Source: Bin80 sp965220365 (lineage in GTDB: Bacteria > Bacteroidota > Rhodothermia > Rhodothermales > Bin80). Taken from it: a stretch of 64,000 bases of DNA. Positions 33,731-43,405 of this stretch are shown one piece after another. Positions within the stretch are counted from its first letter, which is position 1. Each line of letters begins with the position of its first letter. Location of the stretch: NCBI GenBank assembly GCA_965220365.1, contig OZ244823.1, positions 3,224,001-3,288,000 on the forward strand. The letters run 5' to 3'. The notes below the pieces were generated by a model. The model ran no database searches. It saw only the letters and a program-made list of their open reading frames with translations, and was not told the origin of the DNA. A program made the position numbers and the translations under genes.

Positions 33731-36700
33731 TCACTTTCAATAAATCTTCCCGATAGGGCCACATCAATGATGATGACATGGATTCTTTTACTGAGTTCTG
33801 GATCAAGCTGCTTTTCAAGTAAGTCCTTTAGTTCTGTTGGGTCTTGGGGGACTGGTGGAACAACCTTCGTATGTTCTGCACCAAACCAGAACACTAAATA
33901 AATCCCGTAACCATCAGACTTCGGATCTCGCATGTATTTTGGCACAAGCTGCTCGGTGATGCCACGCAAAAGACCTTCGTGTAAATTTCTCTTAATTTCA
34001 ATCGGGATCGCTAGGTTAGAGCCGTACGATATTCGAATATCTGCTCTTCGATCATCCGCACAGTGCCCCTCCGGCTGTACATCAACTTGATACTTTTCGA
34101 GTTCGGTTGCTAAACCTGAAAGTAATATATCTCGGCAGTCGTTTTCATGTTGAGGTTCGATGGGTTTTCTAGTTTCTGGATCCCGGTGCCAGTACTGACG
34201 CCAGGCACTAGCTGGACCATTACGTATATCGTCTGCCAACTTTTCAAGGGCCTCCAGCGTCAGGCCTATAAGGTCTGCAGCATTTGCTGGAGAGCTACCA
34301 TTAAGGGTCTTCTGAATTTGCTCCAAGCTTAGACCCGAATGCTTTGCCGCACGGCGATGTCTAGCTTGTTCTTTCTGGGCGCGTACAATCTCTCGTTTCC
34401 ACGCCGATAAACTGGCATCGGATGCCAGTTTATCCAGGCTCTTCCTTGCATCATCACAGGTACGCTTTATCAGCTCTCCGATCCAGTGTGTGAAGAGCGA
34501 CTGAAATTTACGACTGATTCTCCTCTCATCGCTAACAAAACCTGCATGTTCTCGAAAAATAGGTGGATCTATTCGCCCTCCGAATATTTGGATAAGCCGG
34601 CTAATCTCGCTAGGATTCCATCCATCAATATTTTGCAAAACGAGCGGACCACGGCCCGTAGGAACAAGAAAATCAATGACATGCTGCACGCGAATATCCT
34701 TTCCGGTAGAGAGAAAGTTGATCAGCATTGGAATATAGATGTCTCTGTTGACAAACAGTCCTGCACCTAGCCATTGGGCTTGCTGGCCTATATCCATCTG
34801 CTTGCGATTTAGCCGTTTTGAGATAATATTCTGCAGTGCCTCCGTAGACATCCCGTCGTTCAGAATCCCACTCCAGAGGACTACACGTAGAGATTCCAGT
34901 TTGCGTGCACTGCATCGGGAAGGAAATACAGTAAACATTTGGGGTACAGCGAGCTTTGCCACATGAGCATAGGCTGGATCAAAGGCCATCTTATACATGT
35001 GGTCATTCGGCGAATTTTTGGAACGAACACTTGCGTTGTGCACTGAAACCAGCGAATCAACCACGGCTTCTGGATAGTCCACTATAGCCTGCTTATACCA
35101 TACTGAAAATTTGGCATAATCATCAAAATGTTCCGAATGACCAATTAAAAAAAGGTATTGCTGGCGGGGTAATTTTGTGGTCAGATAGAATCCCAATGCT
35201 CGCCGAATTCCCTTTTCAGAGAAATGGCTCAGATTATCACCCTCTTTGCATACATCTTCTATTCCCGCAAGAAAAGGAAGTGCAAAGTATGATCTCTGGC
35301 CATCCTCGTAGAGTTGGGTGATTTGATCAAGACCCGGAAGATCATCCCGGTCCAGTAGGCTACGAAATCCCGCCAGTGTTGCTTGTACGAGGCTCTTATC
35401 ATCTTCAAAGTATGACCGCAGGCAAGTCTCTGAATTATTTTCACTTGTGCCGGGATTATCAAAATAAACGTGGGCAAGTTCATCAAGAATTACAGGCATG
35501 CACTGCCCCTTCGCTAACTCAGTTTGTTGTTGACGGAGAATTTCAAGTTTTTCCTGCTTTTGTTTTTGATGGGCGCCTCGGATTTCCGCCTGTTTCTTCC
35601 TGATCTCACTCATTCCAAGTTCAACTTGGGCCCTATCCCTTAGGCGTTGCTCATTCCACCGGACCAATCCGGGTATATCGGACACAGTGGAGAGAATTTC
35701 TTCATCGGAAAGGAGCGGCTCCCAGCCCTCTTGCACCCAGATGGACCATGATGCGAGCTCTCTTGCCATATTTTGATTTAAGTCCCAAAGTTGTGCCGCA
35801 CGCTCAAGACACCATAAGCGAAATCCTTCTGGTGCACTTTTGCCTACAAATTTGAGTGCTATTGTTTCAAAGAGAGATTCATTCCTGATCTTCGTTTCTT
35901 CAATCCGCAAACCGTGTTCAATGAGACTGTACTGGATGTTCTCACGCTGACTCAGCCAATTACGGATTGTGCTGTTCGCTTCATCGTCCTGACTAAAACT
36001 CGGTCGTGAAGTATGAACTGCTATCAGTTGTGATAAAGCATAGTCGAATTCAACAAGTTCAAACCATCGGTACAACTCTGGGATACACAATTCATCTCCA
36101 AACAATTCCAAACCCCTTGCGAGAAGTTGGATCACAATATCTGAAAGCCTTTGATCTTCTAATTTTAGGGTGGCTTTGGAAGCATGATCACAAAGAGAAT
36201 CCAATAATTCTTTGATCTGATCTTCATTTGATCTATCAGCGAGGCTTGCAAAAAAGGTTTGATAAGTGCTTCCTAGACCGGTGGCAGGCCCCGCTACGAG
36301 GTAATCCCATATCTCCGCAGGACGTAACTCGTCAGGATAGAGGAGAGATAATAGTATACCCTTCAGATCATGTTTTTCATCCGATATACGTTTTTCTTGC
36401 AATTCCTTTAGTATATCCCTCAGTAGAGTACCGCGCCGCGGGATGTGACGCAGTCTCCTGTTCAAGGCACCAAGTGCCTCGCAACGAACACTTGATTGCC
36501 AACTATGATCGCGAATGATGTTCAACAAGCTTTTGTGATCGGCCTTCCAGTCTGATACGCTCGTATGGAAGTACATTTGTGAGAATCCCCGAAGGAGCAA
36601 ATAAACCAGCGTTTGCCTGTTTTCTGAGCGTTCAGTCGAATTCGTCAAATCCTGGATGATTGGTATGCCTTCATTTCCGGTTAAAGCATTCAAGGCGGCA

Positions 36701-37920
36701 GCAGAAGGCCAGTCGGAGTTAAGATCAATTTGTTGTTCCAGTTTCGCAAGTAGTTGATCTCGCTCAGCAGAGCTAAATCCTCTGGTATCTCCGTTGAAGG
36801 CAACAGCATTCGGGTCTACCTGAATTAGAATTGTTCTCGCTTGGCAGTTGAGTGCAGAAAGCCACGCGGCAAGCCCTCTTAGATCCGACAAGAGAATTCC
36901 ATTGTGTTCCATGAGGAGGGCAAGGGTACGCCGAACGCTTAGGCCGCTCTGGATTTTTTTGTCCAAATAACGGGCTCCGAGAAATTCGGCCACAAGACGA
37001 TGGATCGGAATTTTGGAGTAGGGAGAACCTTTGAAAATTCTTGAGTCAAAAGCTGCCTGAAGACACGAATCTTGATGGAATTCCAAATTACATAGAGATA
37101 GAACTTCGGGATCATCCGTATCATCCCTTGTCCAGCCAATCTTATTTGCGATCAGCATATATGTAGAAAGCTTCCCGGCTGCAGTTAAGATTGCTTCCCG
37201 GGATTGCAGTGAGGCGGATGAACGGGCATCACGATGTTCATCATTTCGTTCTCGGACAAGTTCTCGGCAGACACTTTCAAGTATTTTCAGTTGGCTGTCA
37301 GGCCAGCCTCCTGCTCCAACGGATGTTATCAGGAAATCAAGCAATTGCGGATTCCCAAGTAAAGCATCCATGCCGTACTCATAAGCTTGCTGAATGAAAA
37401 TATTTGTATCTTGTCCCCGTTGAAAGACGATCTCCCGAATGTCGTCGTCATTCAACGGATTCAATTGGAGGACTAGGATTCCTTTAGCGTCTAAAAGCGA
37501 GCCAAGCTCTTTCCGGTCACCAGAGCCCAACCAGTTGGCAGAGCGGCAGGACAAACGAAATTTGGGTATTCCCAAGACTTCAAGACGTTTAATAATTTCG
37601 TCCAGTACTGCTCTTGGATCTCCCCCACCAACACGCATCTCATCAAGTCCGTCAATGAAGATTGTTTTTGTTCGCCACTCTGGGTGGATGTCCAAATTGG
37701 CTCGGATAAATCTTCGAGCGGAAATACAATGTGTACTGTCAATTCTATGAGTCGCAGCATCAAACTCTGTGCTCTTACCCATTCCTGGTTCTCCCAGAAG
37801 AACATAACCGCTATCAGAATCAAAGTCTTGCAGCGATAGTCCCTCTTGCCCAAAACGCGGATCGTTTTGGGGTTCAATCAGGTTGACCGTACGCGGTATG
37901 TGCTGCATGATCAAATTCAT
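33721..37920 (-). CDS. giant STAND/NACHT-like NTPase with C-terminal PD-(D/E)XK-like motif
   Basis: A 1399-residue protein. The P-loop NTPase domain lies at the N-terminus: Walker A LLGEPGMGKST (residues 43-51) and Walker B TIFIDGLDEM (about 87-95), with the GLDE motif of the NACHT/STAND group, then a sensor-like RLSCRSANW. The middle, about residues 300-1200, is long and alpha-helical and resembles HEAT-type or sensor arrays, with a coiled coil (RKKQAEIRGAHQKQKQ). The last 120 residues have RADIRISYGSNLAIPIEIKR, a D...E-x-K pattern like PD-(D/E)XK nucleases, then HEGLLRGITEQLVPKYM. STAND proteins act as switches in immunity, so an anti-phage role is likely but unproven. It is translationally coupled (ATGA) to the DUF4143 gene upstream. 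Confidence 0.75.
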   Translation of the reverse strand: MNLIMQHIPRTVNLIEPQNDPRFGQEGLSLQDFDSDSGYVLLGEPGMGKSTEFDAATHRIDSTHCISARRFIRANLDIHPEWRTKTIFIDGLDEMRVGGGDPRAVLDEIIKRLEVLGIPKFRLSCRSANWLGSGDRKELGSLLDAKGILVLQLNPLNDDDIREIVFQRGQDTNIFIQQAYEYGMDALLGNPQLLDFLITSVGAGGWPDSQLKILESVCRELVRERNDEHRDARSSASLQSREAILTAAGKLSTYMLIANKIGWTRDDTDDPEVLSLCNLEFHQDSCLQAAFDSRIFKGSPYSKIPIHRLVAEFLGARYLDKKIQSGLSVRRTLALLMEHNGILLSDLRGLAAWLSALNCQARTILIQVDPNAVAFNGDTRGFSSAERDQLLAKLEQQIDLNSDWPSAAALNALTGNEGIPIIQDLTNSTERSENRQTLVYLLLRGFSQMYFHTSVSDWKADHKSLLNIIRDHSWQSSVRCEALGALNRRLRHIPRRGTLLRDILKELQEKRISDEKHDLKGILLSLLYPDELRPAEIWDYLVAGPATGLGSTYQTFFASLADRSNEDQIKELLDSLCDHASKATLKLEDQRLSDIVIQLLARGLELFGDELCIPELYRWFELVEFDYALSQLIAVHTSRPSFSQDDEANSTIRNWLSQRENIQYSLIEHGLRIEETKIRNESLFETIALKFVGKSAPEGFRLWCLERAAQLWDLNQNMARELASWSIWVQEGWEPLLSDEEILSTVSDIPGLVRWNEQRLRDRAQVELGMSEIRKKQAEIRGAHQKQKQEKLEILRQQQTELAKGQCMPVILDELAHVYFDNPGTSENNSETCLRSYFEDDKSLVQATLAGFRSLLDRDDLPGLDQITQLYEDGQRSYFALPFLAGIEDVCKEGDNLSHFSEKGIRRALGFYLTTKLPRQQYLFLIGHSEHFDDYAKFSVWYKQAIVDYPEAVVDSLVSVHNASVRSKNSPNDHMYKMAFDPAYAHVAKLAVPQMFTVFPSRCSARKLESLRVVLWSGILNDGMSTEALQNIISKRLNRKQMDIGQQAQWLGAGLFVNRDIYIPMLINFLSTGKDIRVQHVIDFLVPTGRGPLVLQNIDGWNPSEISRLIQIFGGRIDPPIFREHAGFVSDERRISRKFQSLFTHWIGELIKRTCDDARKSLDKLASDASLSAWKREIVRAQKEQARHRRAAKHSGLSLEQIQKTLNGSSPANAADLIGLTLEALEKLADDIRNGPASAWRQYWHRDPETRKPIEPQHENDCRDILLSGLATELEKYQVDVQPEGHCADDRRADIRISYGSNLAIPIEIKRNLHEGLLRGITEQLVPKYMRDPKSDGYGIYLVFWFGAEHTKVVPPVPQDPTELKDLLEKQLDPELSKRIHVIIIDVALSGRFIESESP

Positions 37921-39197
37921 AGATATTCAATCCATTCGTCGGTGGTAAGCGCCAAAAACTTGTCTAATGGAAAACCACTTGAACCCACTATCACTGTTTT
38001 GGCGTGCGGGAAGCGACTTTTGAATGCATCTAATCCACGACGTGTCTGTTTCTTACCGCTCTTAACCTCCACGCCAACGAGATGAGGACCACGTGAGATG
38101 ACGAAATCGACCTCATGCTCGCCATTCTTATCCCGCCAATAATGAATTCGGGTTGCAGTATTCCGCGTGTTACATAAATGGGCACCCACTGCGCTCTCCA
38201 CAACGCGACCCCAAAAGGATCGGTAGATTTGTGCTTCCTTAAAGGAATAACCGGACGGTGCTGTCATAAGTGCCGTGTTTAGAACATTAAACTTGGGGCG
38301 AGAGACTATGCCTAAGTGTGGGGTCGGGGTATATCGGAATAGGGTGGTAATTAGACCTGCATCAGAAAGCAAGTCTAGGTAATGTTTAACAGTTGCTGCA
38401 TTGCCTTTGTCTTGTAGTAGACCCAAGAGCTTGTTATATGCCATGATCTGACCAGAATAGCTCGGCGCGATATCTATTAATTGACGCATCAAGGCCGGTT
38501 TTTCTATCTGTTTCAGCGATACAATGTCCCGACCAATGACAGAGCCTACGATGGTCTTTGTGATGTACTCGCGCCAATAATCAAATCGCGATTTCTCTGC
38601 TTCGTCGGGCCAAGAAGCAGGGTAGCCACCGTAAAACATAAATTGCTCAGCCGTCAGGCCGAATGCCTTTTCCATTTCTTGAAACGACCAATGTTTGACT
38701 GATAGCTCACGGAAACGGCCCGTGAGACTTTCGTTACGGCCAACAAGCATCTGCCAGACAGCTGATCCCAAGATTACCACATGGAGGGGGTAGCCCTCTC
38801 GGCGGTCTCTATCCCATAGCCCCTTGACGTAATTTGACCACCGTGGGATGAGTTGAACTTCGTCCAAAAACAGAACATGTCCCCGGGGGGATTTTAGAGA
38901 ATCCTCACGAGCATTCTCCCAGATGTCCACAAGAATATTAGGATTTGAAAATTTTTCGATCTGTGCGGTATCAGAAATATTTGTATCTCTGGGCCAGCCC
39001 GGCTTATTTAGACGTGGATCGTCAAAGGAAATGTACTGACACGTGAACCCTGATTCTATCAACTGTTGGCGAGCTTGGAGAGCAATAGTCGTTTTGCCAA
39101 CTTGGCGAGGACCAATAATGGCAATAATCCGCATGTCAGAGCTCTTTGATATAAACTCTATCAAGCGATTGACGTGTGTGCGATGGAAGGTGTGCAT
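37917..39197 (-). CDS. AAA ATPase with DUF4143 (PD-(D/E)XK-like) domain
   Basis: A 426-residue protein. AAA_14-type ATPase: Walker A AIIGPRQVGKTTIALQA (28-40), Walker B VLFLDEVQLIPRW (108-120), then VVILGSAVWQMLVGRNESLTGRF and the family-typical FYGGYPASWPDE. The C-terminal DUF4143 domain has EVDFVISRGPHLVGVEVKSGKK, the E...D...E-x-K nuclease-like signature. The family is very common and often mobile, with no settled function. Its stop overlaps the start of the STAND-like gene by 4 bases, so the two are likely co-translated. That pairing is what is unusual here. Confidence 0.85.
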   Translation of the reverse strand: MHTFHRTHVNRLIEFISKSSDMRIIAIIGPRQVGKTTIALQARQQLIESGFTCQYISFDDPRLNKPGWPRDTNISDTAQIEKFSNPNILVDIWENAREDSLKSPRGHVLFLDEVQLIPRWSNYVKGLWDRDRREGYPLHVVILGSAVWQMLVGRNESLTGRFRELSVKHWSFQEMEKAFGLTAEQFMFYGGYPASWPDEAEKSRFDYWREYITKTIVGSVIGRDIVSLKQIEKPALMRQLIDIAPSYSGQIMAYNKLLGLLQDKGNAATVKHYLDLLSDAGLITTLFRYTPTPHLGIVSRPKFNVLNTALMTAPSGYSFKEAQIYRSFWGRVVESAVGAHLCNTRNTATRIHYWRDKNGEHEVDFVISRGPHLVGVEVKSGKKQTRRGLDAFKSRFPHAKTVIVGSSGFPLDKFLALTTDEWIEYL

Positions 39198-39823
39198 AAA
39201 AGATACGGTACTTTATATATTTATAAATCATAGTACCTTTTTACATGTCCCACCCCAGAAAAGTTCCTGATTTGACAGATTTTCAACGTAGCAGTCTGTT
39301 GGCGAGCCAAGGCTAAGCAATGAGGCTCATTTCAGTCCAGAGGGCTACAGGGTTGTGATAATTGATGATCTGCCCATGTCTGACGGCAAAGCTTTTTTCA
39401 GCCGACTCTGAAATTTCAATCTCGGGACATCCCCAACTGCGGACGTATCCCAAGCCGCTGCGACAACTGCTCGTCAAGAATTTAGGCCATGATACTGAAC
39501 TTTCCCTCTGCCATACTACATTCAAGGAGGAAAGTGATCGGCATGATTCACATGCCGAAGAGAAGCAAACACACCTTGACTGACGGCAACCCCAGGATGC
39601 TGCGTACGATTATTTATTATGGCACCGTAATCCTAACCCAAGCTTGCTGTGCGCCGTGAAAAGGCATTTCCTATAGCGGGTGCGAATCCAATTAAGAATA
39701 TGTCAGCTTGAATCTGACTGGGATACTGGAACGGAGTTCGGGTGCATGTGAGTTTCCGAGATGCCGAGATGGAATTCCCCATTTTCGGAGTCCCCTTGCG
39801 ATGAAGAAAAAGGTGAACGTAGA
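39198..39823. other. intergenic region of the accessory island, no confident gene
   Basis: About 626 bases. Short frames on both strands (for example around 39313-39583) overlap each other and have no recognisable motif. I see no insertion-sequence ends or clear terminator. It separates the DUF4143/STAND-like operon from the orphan AAA ATPase. Confidence 0.4.
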
Positions 39824-41014
39824 TCAGCGACCAAAGTCTATGCCAGAACTCCGATCCTCCATGCTGCGGATAGGCGGCACGCCGTGGGGGAATTTGATCT
39901 GCTCGCGGGCATATTTGGATACTAGCCAATCGTGCATGGATGGGATAGGGACTGTATAGCGCCCTGCGTGCTTATGCAGTATACCACAGTACAGTGCCCT
40001 ACGAAATAATTTCTTTGCCTCCTCGGCGCCGTACTCCTGTGTTAAGTGCGACCTAATCGCACTGCCAGTAGTGCTTCCACCTAATGGAATTTCAGCAAGT
40101 AATTTTGCAAAGCTCTGGCGATGTTCTTCCTCGAAATCGTGCGCCCGCTGGTCATAATACTCTGATCGAAAGACACGCCCTGCTTCCAGAACGGCATTCA
40201 ACCCCTTTGCGGTCATAACCCTTTCGTCTGCATGCAGTTGATCCAGTGCGGGTTTCACATAAGACAAGATGTGCTGGGGCCATCCATGCGTTTCCTGGAC
40301 AATCATATCAATCCATGCAGTCAGATCTCCTTTGGCCTCACCATCCTCTCTGAGCCAATCGTGTAGAACCGCGCGTTCGGACTCCTTACCTAGCGCGCCC
40401 AGTTCCACGAGAGCATCTGCCGCAAACCGTGAAATCCCCAGTTTTCCAAAGGCCTCTACCGTCGTTCCCAGCCCCGCTGCAATCAGGATGACGGGTCTAT
40501 CTAGTTCGCCATTATGAATGGCGTTGAGTACACTTACTACCGTGTGCCCTTGGTCTGGCGGGATCAGGCCTTCTTTGCCCAATACCTGTGCTTCATCCAG
40601 TGCGAGCAGTAATGGATCTTTTCCTTTTCGGAGTAAAGTTTTTACGGTCTGGGGAGGCATTCCAGCGCTGACTTCCGCCTGTCCGATGCCAGGAATCCCG
40701 ATTCGGGCGGATCCACCTTCAACTTCGAATTTTTTCTTTGATTCAAGGGATTGTTGCAATTCGTTCGGATCCCAAAGGGCTGCTGGATAAATCTTCGCCG
40801 TCTTCCATTTACTATCTCGTGCCAACTCTTCACATTTAGTGAGAAGTGCTGTCTTCCCCGCACCCGGGGCACCCTGAATCAGAAAAGTCGTGCCCCAATT
40901 GTTTTGGGTTGAGTGCCTTAAAATTTTACCGAAATCACGCAATATCTGCTTCCGCCCATGAAAATGCTTGGCCGGGCCACGGTCGGAAACGAAATCAGAT
41001 GGAGATTTTCGCAT
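39824..41014 (-). CDS. orphan AAA ATPase, copy 1
   Basis: A 396-residue protein with an AAA_16/Orc-like ATPase core: FHGRKQILRDFGKIL, Walker A LIQGAPGAGKTALLTKCEE, Walker B PLLLALDEAQVLG, then VILIAAGLGTTVEAFGKLGI and QETHGWPQHILSYVKPALDQL. The C-terminal winged-helix-like part is SMHDWLVSKYAREQIKF. By eye it is about 70% identical to the protein at 62226-63428, so the two are paralogues about 22 kb apart. The family occurs as an orphan in accessory regions; no partner is coupled here. Function unknown; defence or plasmid-maintenance roles are possible. Confidence 0.8.
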   Translation of the reverse strand: MRKSPSDFVSDRGPAKHFHGRKQILRDFGKILRHSTQNNWGTTFLIQGAPGAGKTALLTKCEELARDSKWKTAKIYPAALWDPNELQQSLESKKKFEVEGGSARIGIPGIGQAEVSAGMPPQTVKTLLRKGKDPLLLALDEAQVLGKEGLIPPDQGHTVVSVLNAIHNGELDRPVILIAAGLGTTVEAFGKLGISRFAADALVELGALGKESERAVLHDWLREDGEAKGDLTAWIDMIVQETHGWPQHILSYVKPALDQLHADERVMTAKGLNAVLEAGRVFRSEYYDQRAHDFEEEHRQSFAKLLAEIPLGGSTTGSAIRSHLTQEYGAEEAKKLFRRALYCGILHKHAGRYTVPIPSMHDWLVSKYAREQIKFPHGVPPIRSMEDRSSGIDFGR

Positions 41015-41427
41015 GGTCTTGAGGACGATGTTAATGCCATGGCCAGTTATGCAAGGTATCGCGCCGTCTCGCGGATTGCTCTGATCCGCTTCTCAGAATA
41101 GTACGCCCCCTCGCAGTTCCCTGCAACCTAGGTACCCAGCACCTGTACCAACAACTTACGCAATCCCACGGATATAGTTTATTCCACCCCCAGCATCTCC
41201 ACTGCAAAGGCAAACACAGCACGCCATCTCTAACATCGGAGCACTTTCACGATACCCCAAGTCACGCGGTGAAGCAAGGGCTACCAATAGAGATCATCAC
41301 TGGGGCCCTGAAACTTGCCCGGACCTCGCACCGTCGCATGCTACATCATCCATGGATTCAGAGTCTTTTACGTAACGGCGAGTAAAGAGAGTAGAACTTA
41401 GGAAAAGACCCTCTGCTCTAATCGCAC
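41015..41427. other. intergenic, nothing supported
   Basis: 413 bases between the orphan AAA ATPase start and the WG-repeat gene. No frame with coding character, RNA or clear terminator seen. It must hold the AAA ATPase promoter. Confidence 0.5.
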
Positions 41428-42477
41428 CTACTCGTCCTCTCGCCAGACGAAAATCCCCGTAGTGTCAATATATCCCGACCGCCCTTCCAGGGTTACCCAA
41501 GCGAGTCCACGATCAAAGGAAGCAGCTTTCTCGTATTGCGGTGGAATGACCATGGTTCCTGTCGAATCAATGAATCCATACCCATCCCCCGTTAACACCA
41601 ACGCCCGCCCATTCGAAAAATCACCCGCCCTCTGGTAACCAGGTTCAACAACAACTTTACCCGCACGGTCAACGAACCCCCATACTCCCCCTTCACTCAC
41701 CCGGGCCCGGTTTTCTTTGAAAGAAAATATCTGCTCGTAGTCCAGCTCCAATACAAACGTCCCAGTGGAATCAATGAATCCACGCCGTCTGCCCTTGCGG
41801 GCAAGAGCAAGACCTTCCGATGGATTCCGCATAGAATGAAATTCTGGCTCAACAATCCATGAACCGGTTGGGGCAAGTAACCCCCAGCGCGTATTGATGC
41901 TCACCACAAGAACCTTCCGAGTAACTTCAGCCGCTGCCATTGCATCGGAGAATGGCAATGCGCGGACGAATTTATCTGGCACAACCATCTCACCCTCCCA
42001 GTCAATATATCCCCACTTGGGTTCAAGCCCTGCAACCGTACCGGACCGTACACGCACCGGAGCCAACCCGTCATTAAAATCCAGTGCTGAAGTAAAAAAC
42101 TCGTCCGTAATCGGCGCTCCACTCCTGTCAATAAAGCTCCAGTACTGACCAGACTGAACACGAGCAATTCCCTCCGAAAATGGAAAAACAGATGAGTATT
42201 GTGGCGCAATGTGCACCGAGTCTTCCCTATCAACAAACCCCCAAAAATAGCCGGATCTTACCGCAGCAAGCCCTTCGGACGATATTTTTGCCCCACTATA
42301 CTTCGGCTCAATAATGACTTCGCCGCTGTTATTGATAAACCCGAATTGGCCATCCTCCAGGATTGGGTACATGGTATTCTCCTGGCCATAAGCCAGACGA
42401 CCAAATACAATTAGGCAACCAAACAGTGCACAAATGGCAAAGCTGCTAAGCCGGGACGAGAGCAAACGCATTATCAA
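41428..42477 (-). CDS. exported WG-repeat protein
   Basis: A 349-residue protein with a signal peptide (SFAICALFGCLIVFGRLAYGQ) and about seven tandem WG (KWG-like) repeats of around 45 residues. Examples are FGFINNSGEVIIEPKYS, WGFVDREDSVHIAPQYS, WGYIDWEGEMVVPDKF, WGLLAPTGSWIVEPEFHS, RGFIDSTGTFVLELDYE, WGFVDRAGKVVVEPGYQ and YGFIDSTGTMVIPPQYE. WG repeats are common in Bacteroidota surface and periplasmic proteins and may bind partners; the ligand is unknown. Its start lies inside the panC 3' end (overlap of about 30 bases), so it is probably translated from the panC transcript. Confidence 0.85.
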   Translation of the reverse strand: MIMRLLSSRLSSFAICALFGCLIVFGRLAYGQENTMYPILEDGQFGFINNSGEVIIEPKYSGAKISSEGLAAVRSGYFWGFVDREDSVHIAPQYSSVFPFSEGIARVQSGQYWSFIDRSGAPITDEFFTSALDFNDGLAPVRVRSGTVAGLEPKWGYIDWEGEMVVPDKFVRALPFSDAMAAAEVTRKVLVVSINTRWGLLAPTGSWIVEPEFHSMRNPSEGLALARKGRRRGFIDSTGTFVLELDYEQIFSFKENRARVSEGGVWGFVDRAGKVVVEPGYQRAGDFSNGRALVLTGDGYGFIDSTGTMVIPPQYEKAASFDRGLAWVTLEGRSGYIDTTGIFVWREDE

Positions 42478-43315
42478 TTAGACGAATATGCCGAAAATAT
42501 ACCGCAACCGCAACAATCACCTGCATGCCCGGCATGAATTGTTCAACCGGCTCCAATTTACTGGCTGTCACGATCTCTGCATACTGCAGTTTTGCTCGTG
42601 GCACAGAGTGAATCATCTCCTGGATTGAGCTGGTTACGACCATCGGGCTTTCTTCCCCATCTTCAATCATCCAGGTTGCCGAGTTAATCGCCCTCGAAAT
42701 TACACCCGCCTGACTACGCTCGTCTGCGGTGAGGTACTCATTACGCGAAGAATACGCCAGACCGTTGGATTCACGGACGATTTCTCCTCCGACAACTTTA
42801 ATGTCCAGTGCAAAATCCTGAACCATCTGTTTCAGCAGGATATACTGCTGAATGTCCTTGAGTCCAAATACACCGATGTGCGGCTTGCAAGCAGCGAACA
42901 GTTTCATCACCACCGTCAGAACCCCTCTGAAGTGGCCCGGTCTGTATTTTCCACACAACTGTTGGGACATTTCCGGGCAGGTCACCCATACACGCTGTTG
43001 GTCGGATCCCTCGGGATAAAGCGTTGCTTCGTTGGGAGCAAAGATGGTACTGACCCCACCGATTTCTTCCAGTAATTCGCAATCTCTCTGAAAATTACGC
43101 GGGTAGGCTTCAAAATCCTCACTAGGTCCAAACTGGGTCGGATTGACAAAGATGGACACCGTAACATGATCTGCTTCAATTTTTGCACGTCTTACCAGAG
43201 ATAAATGCCCCTCATGCAGGCTACCCATGGTCGGAACTAATGCCAGTACACGCCCCTCCATACGCCGTTGGTCGGCGTGTGCCTGCATTTCTGCAACTGT
43301 CCGAATGATCTTCAC
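42446..43315 (-). CDS. panC: pantoate--beta-alanine ligase (pantothenate synthetase)
   Basis: A 289-residue enzyme that joins pantoate and beta-alanine with ATP, the last step of pantothenate synthesis. Motifs: LVPTMGSLHEGHLSLVRRA (the HIGH-like site), SIFVNPTQFGPSEDFEAYPRN, FRGVLTVVMKLF, HIGVFGLKDIQQYILLKQMV and ESNGLAYSSRNEYLT (the KMSKS-like site). Length and order are standard. Its 3' end overlaps the WG-repeat gene start. Confidence 0.96.
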   Translation of the reverse strand: MKIIRTVAEMQAHADQRRMEGRVLALVPTMGSLHEGHLSLVRRAKIEADHVTVSIFVNPTQFGPSEDFEAYPRNFQRDCELLEEIGGVSTIFAPNEATLYPEGSDQQRVWVTCPEMSQQLCGKYRPGHFRGVLTVVMKLFAACKPHIGVFGLKDIQQYILLKQMVQDFALDIKVVGGEIVRESNGLAYSSRNEYLTADERSQAGVISRAINSATWMIEDGEESPMVVTSSIQEMIHSVPRAKLQYAEIVTASKLEPVEQFMPGMQVIVAVAVYFRHIRLIDNAFALVPA

Positions 43316-43405
43316 GGGAGCCTCCGGAATTTGTTTTTGAATTCACATATTACAACAAGGCGTAGAATTCGTTTATATTACCCTAATTGTAGCCATTAAT
43401 CATAC

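Noticed and set aside
39313..39583. Overlapping 70-73-codon frames on both strands in the island intergenic region
   Set aside because: They occupy the same bases in opposite directions, show no family motif, and could not be tied to a transposase or integrase.
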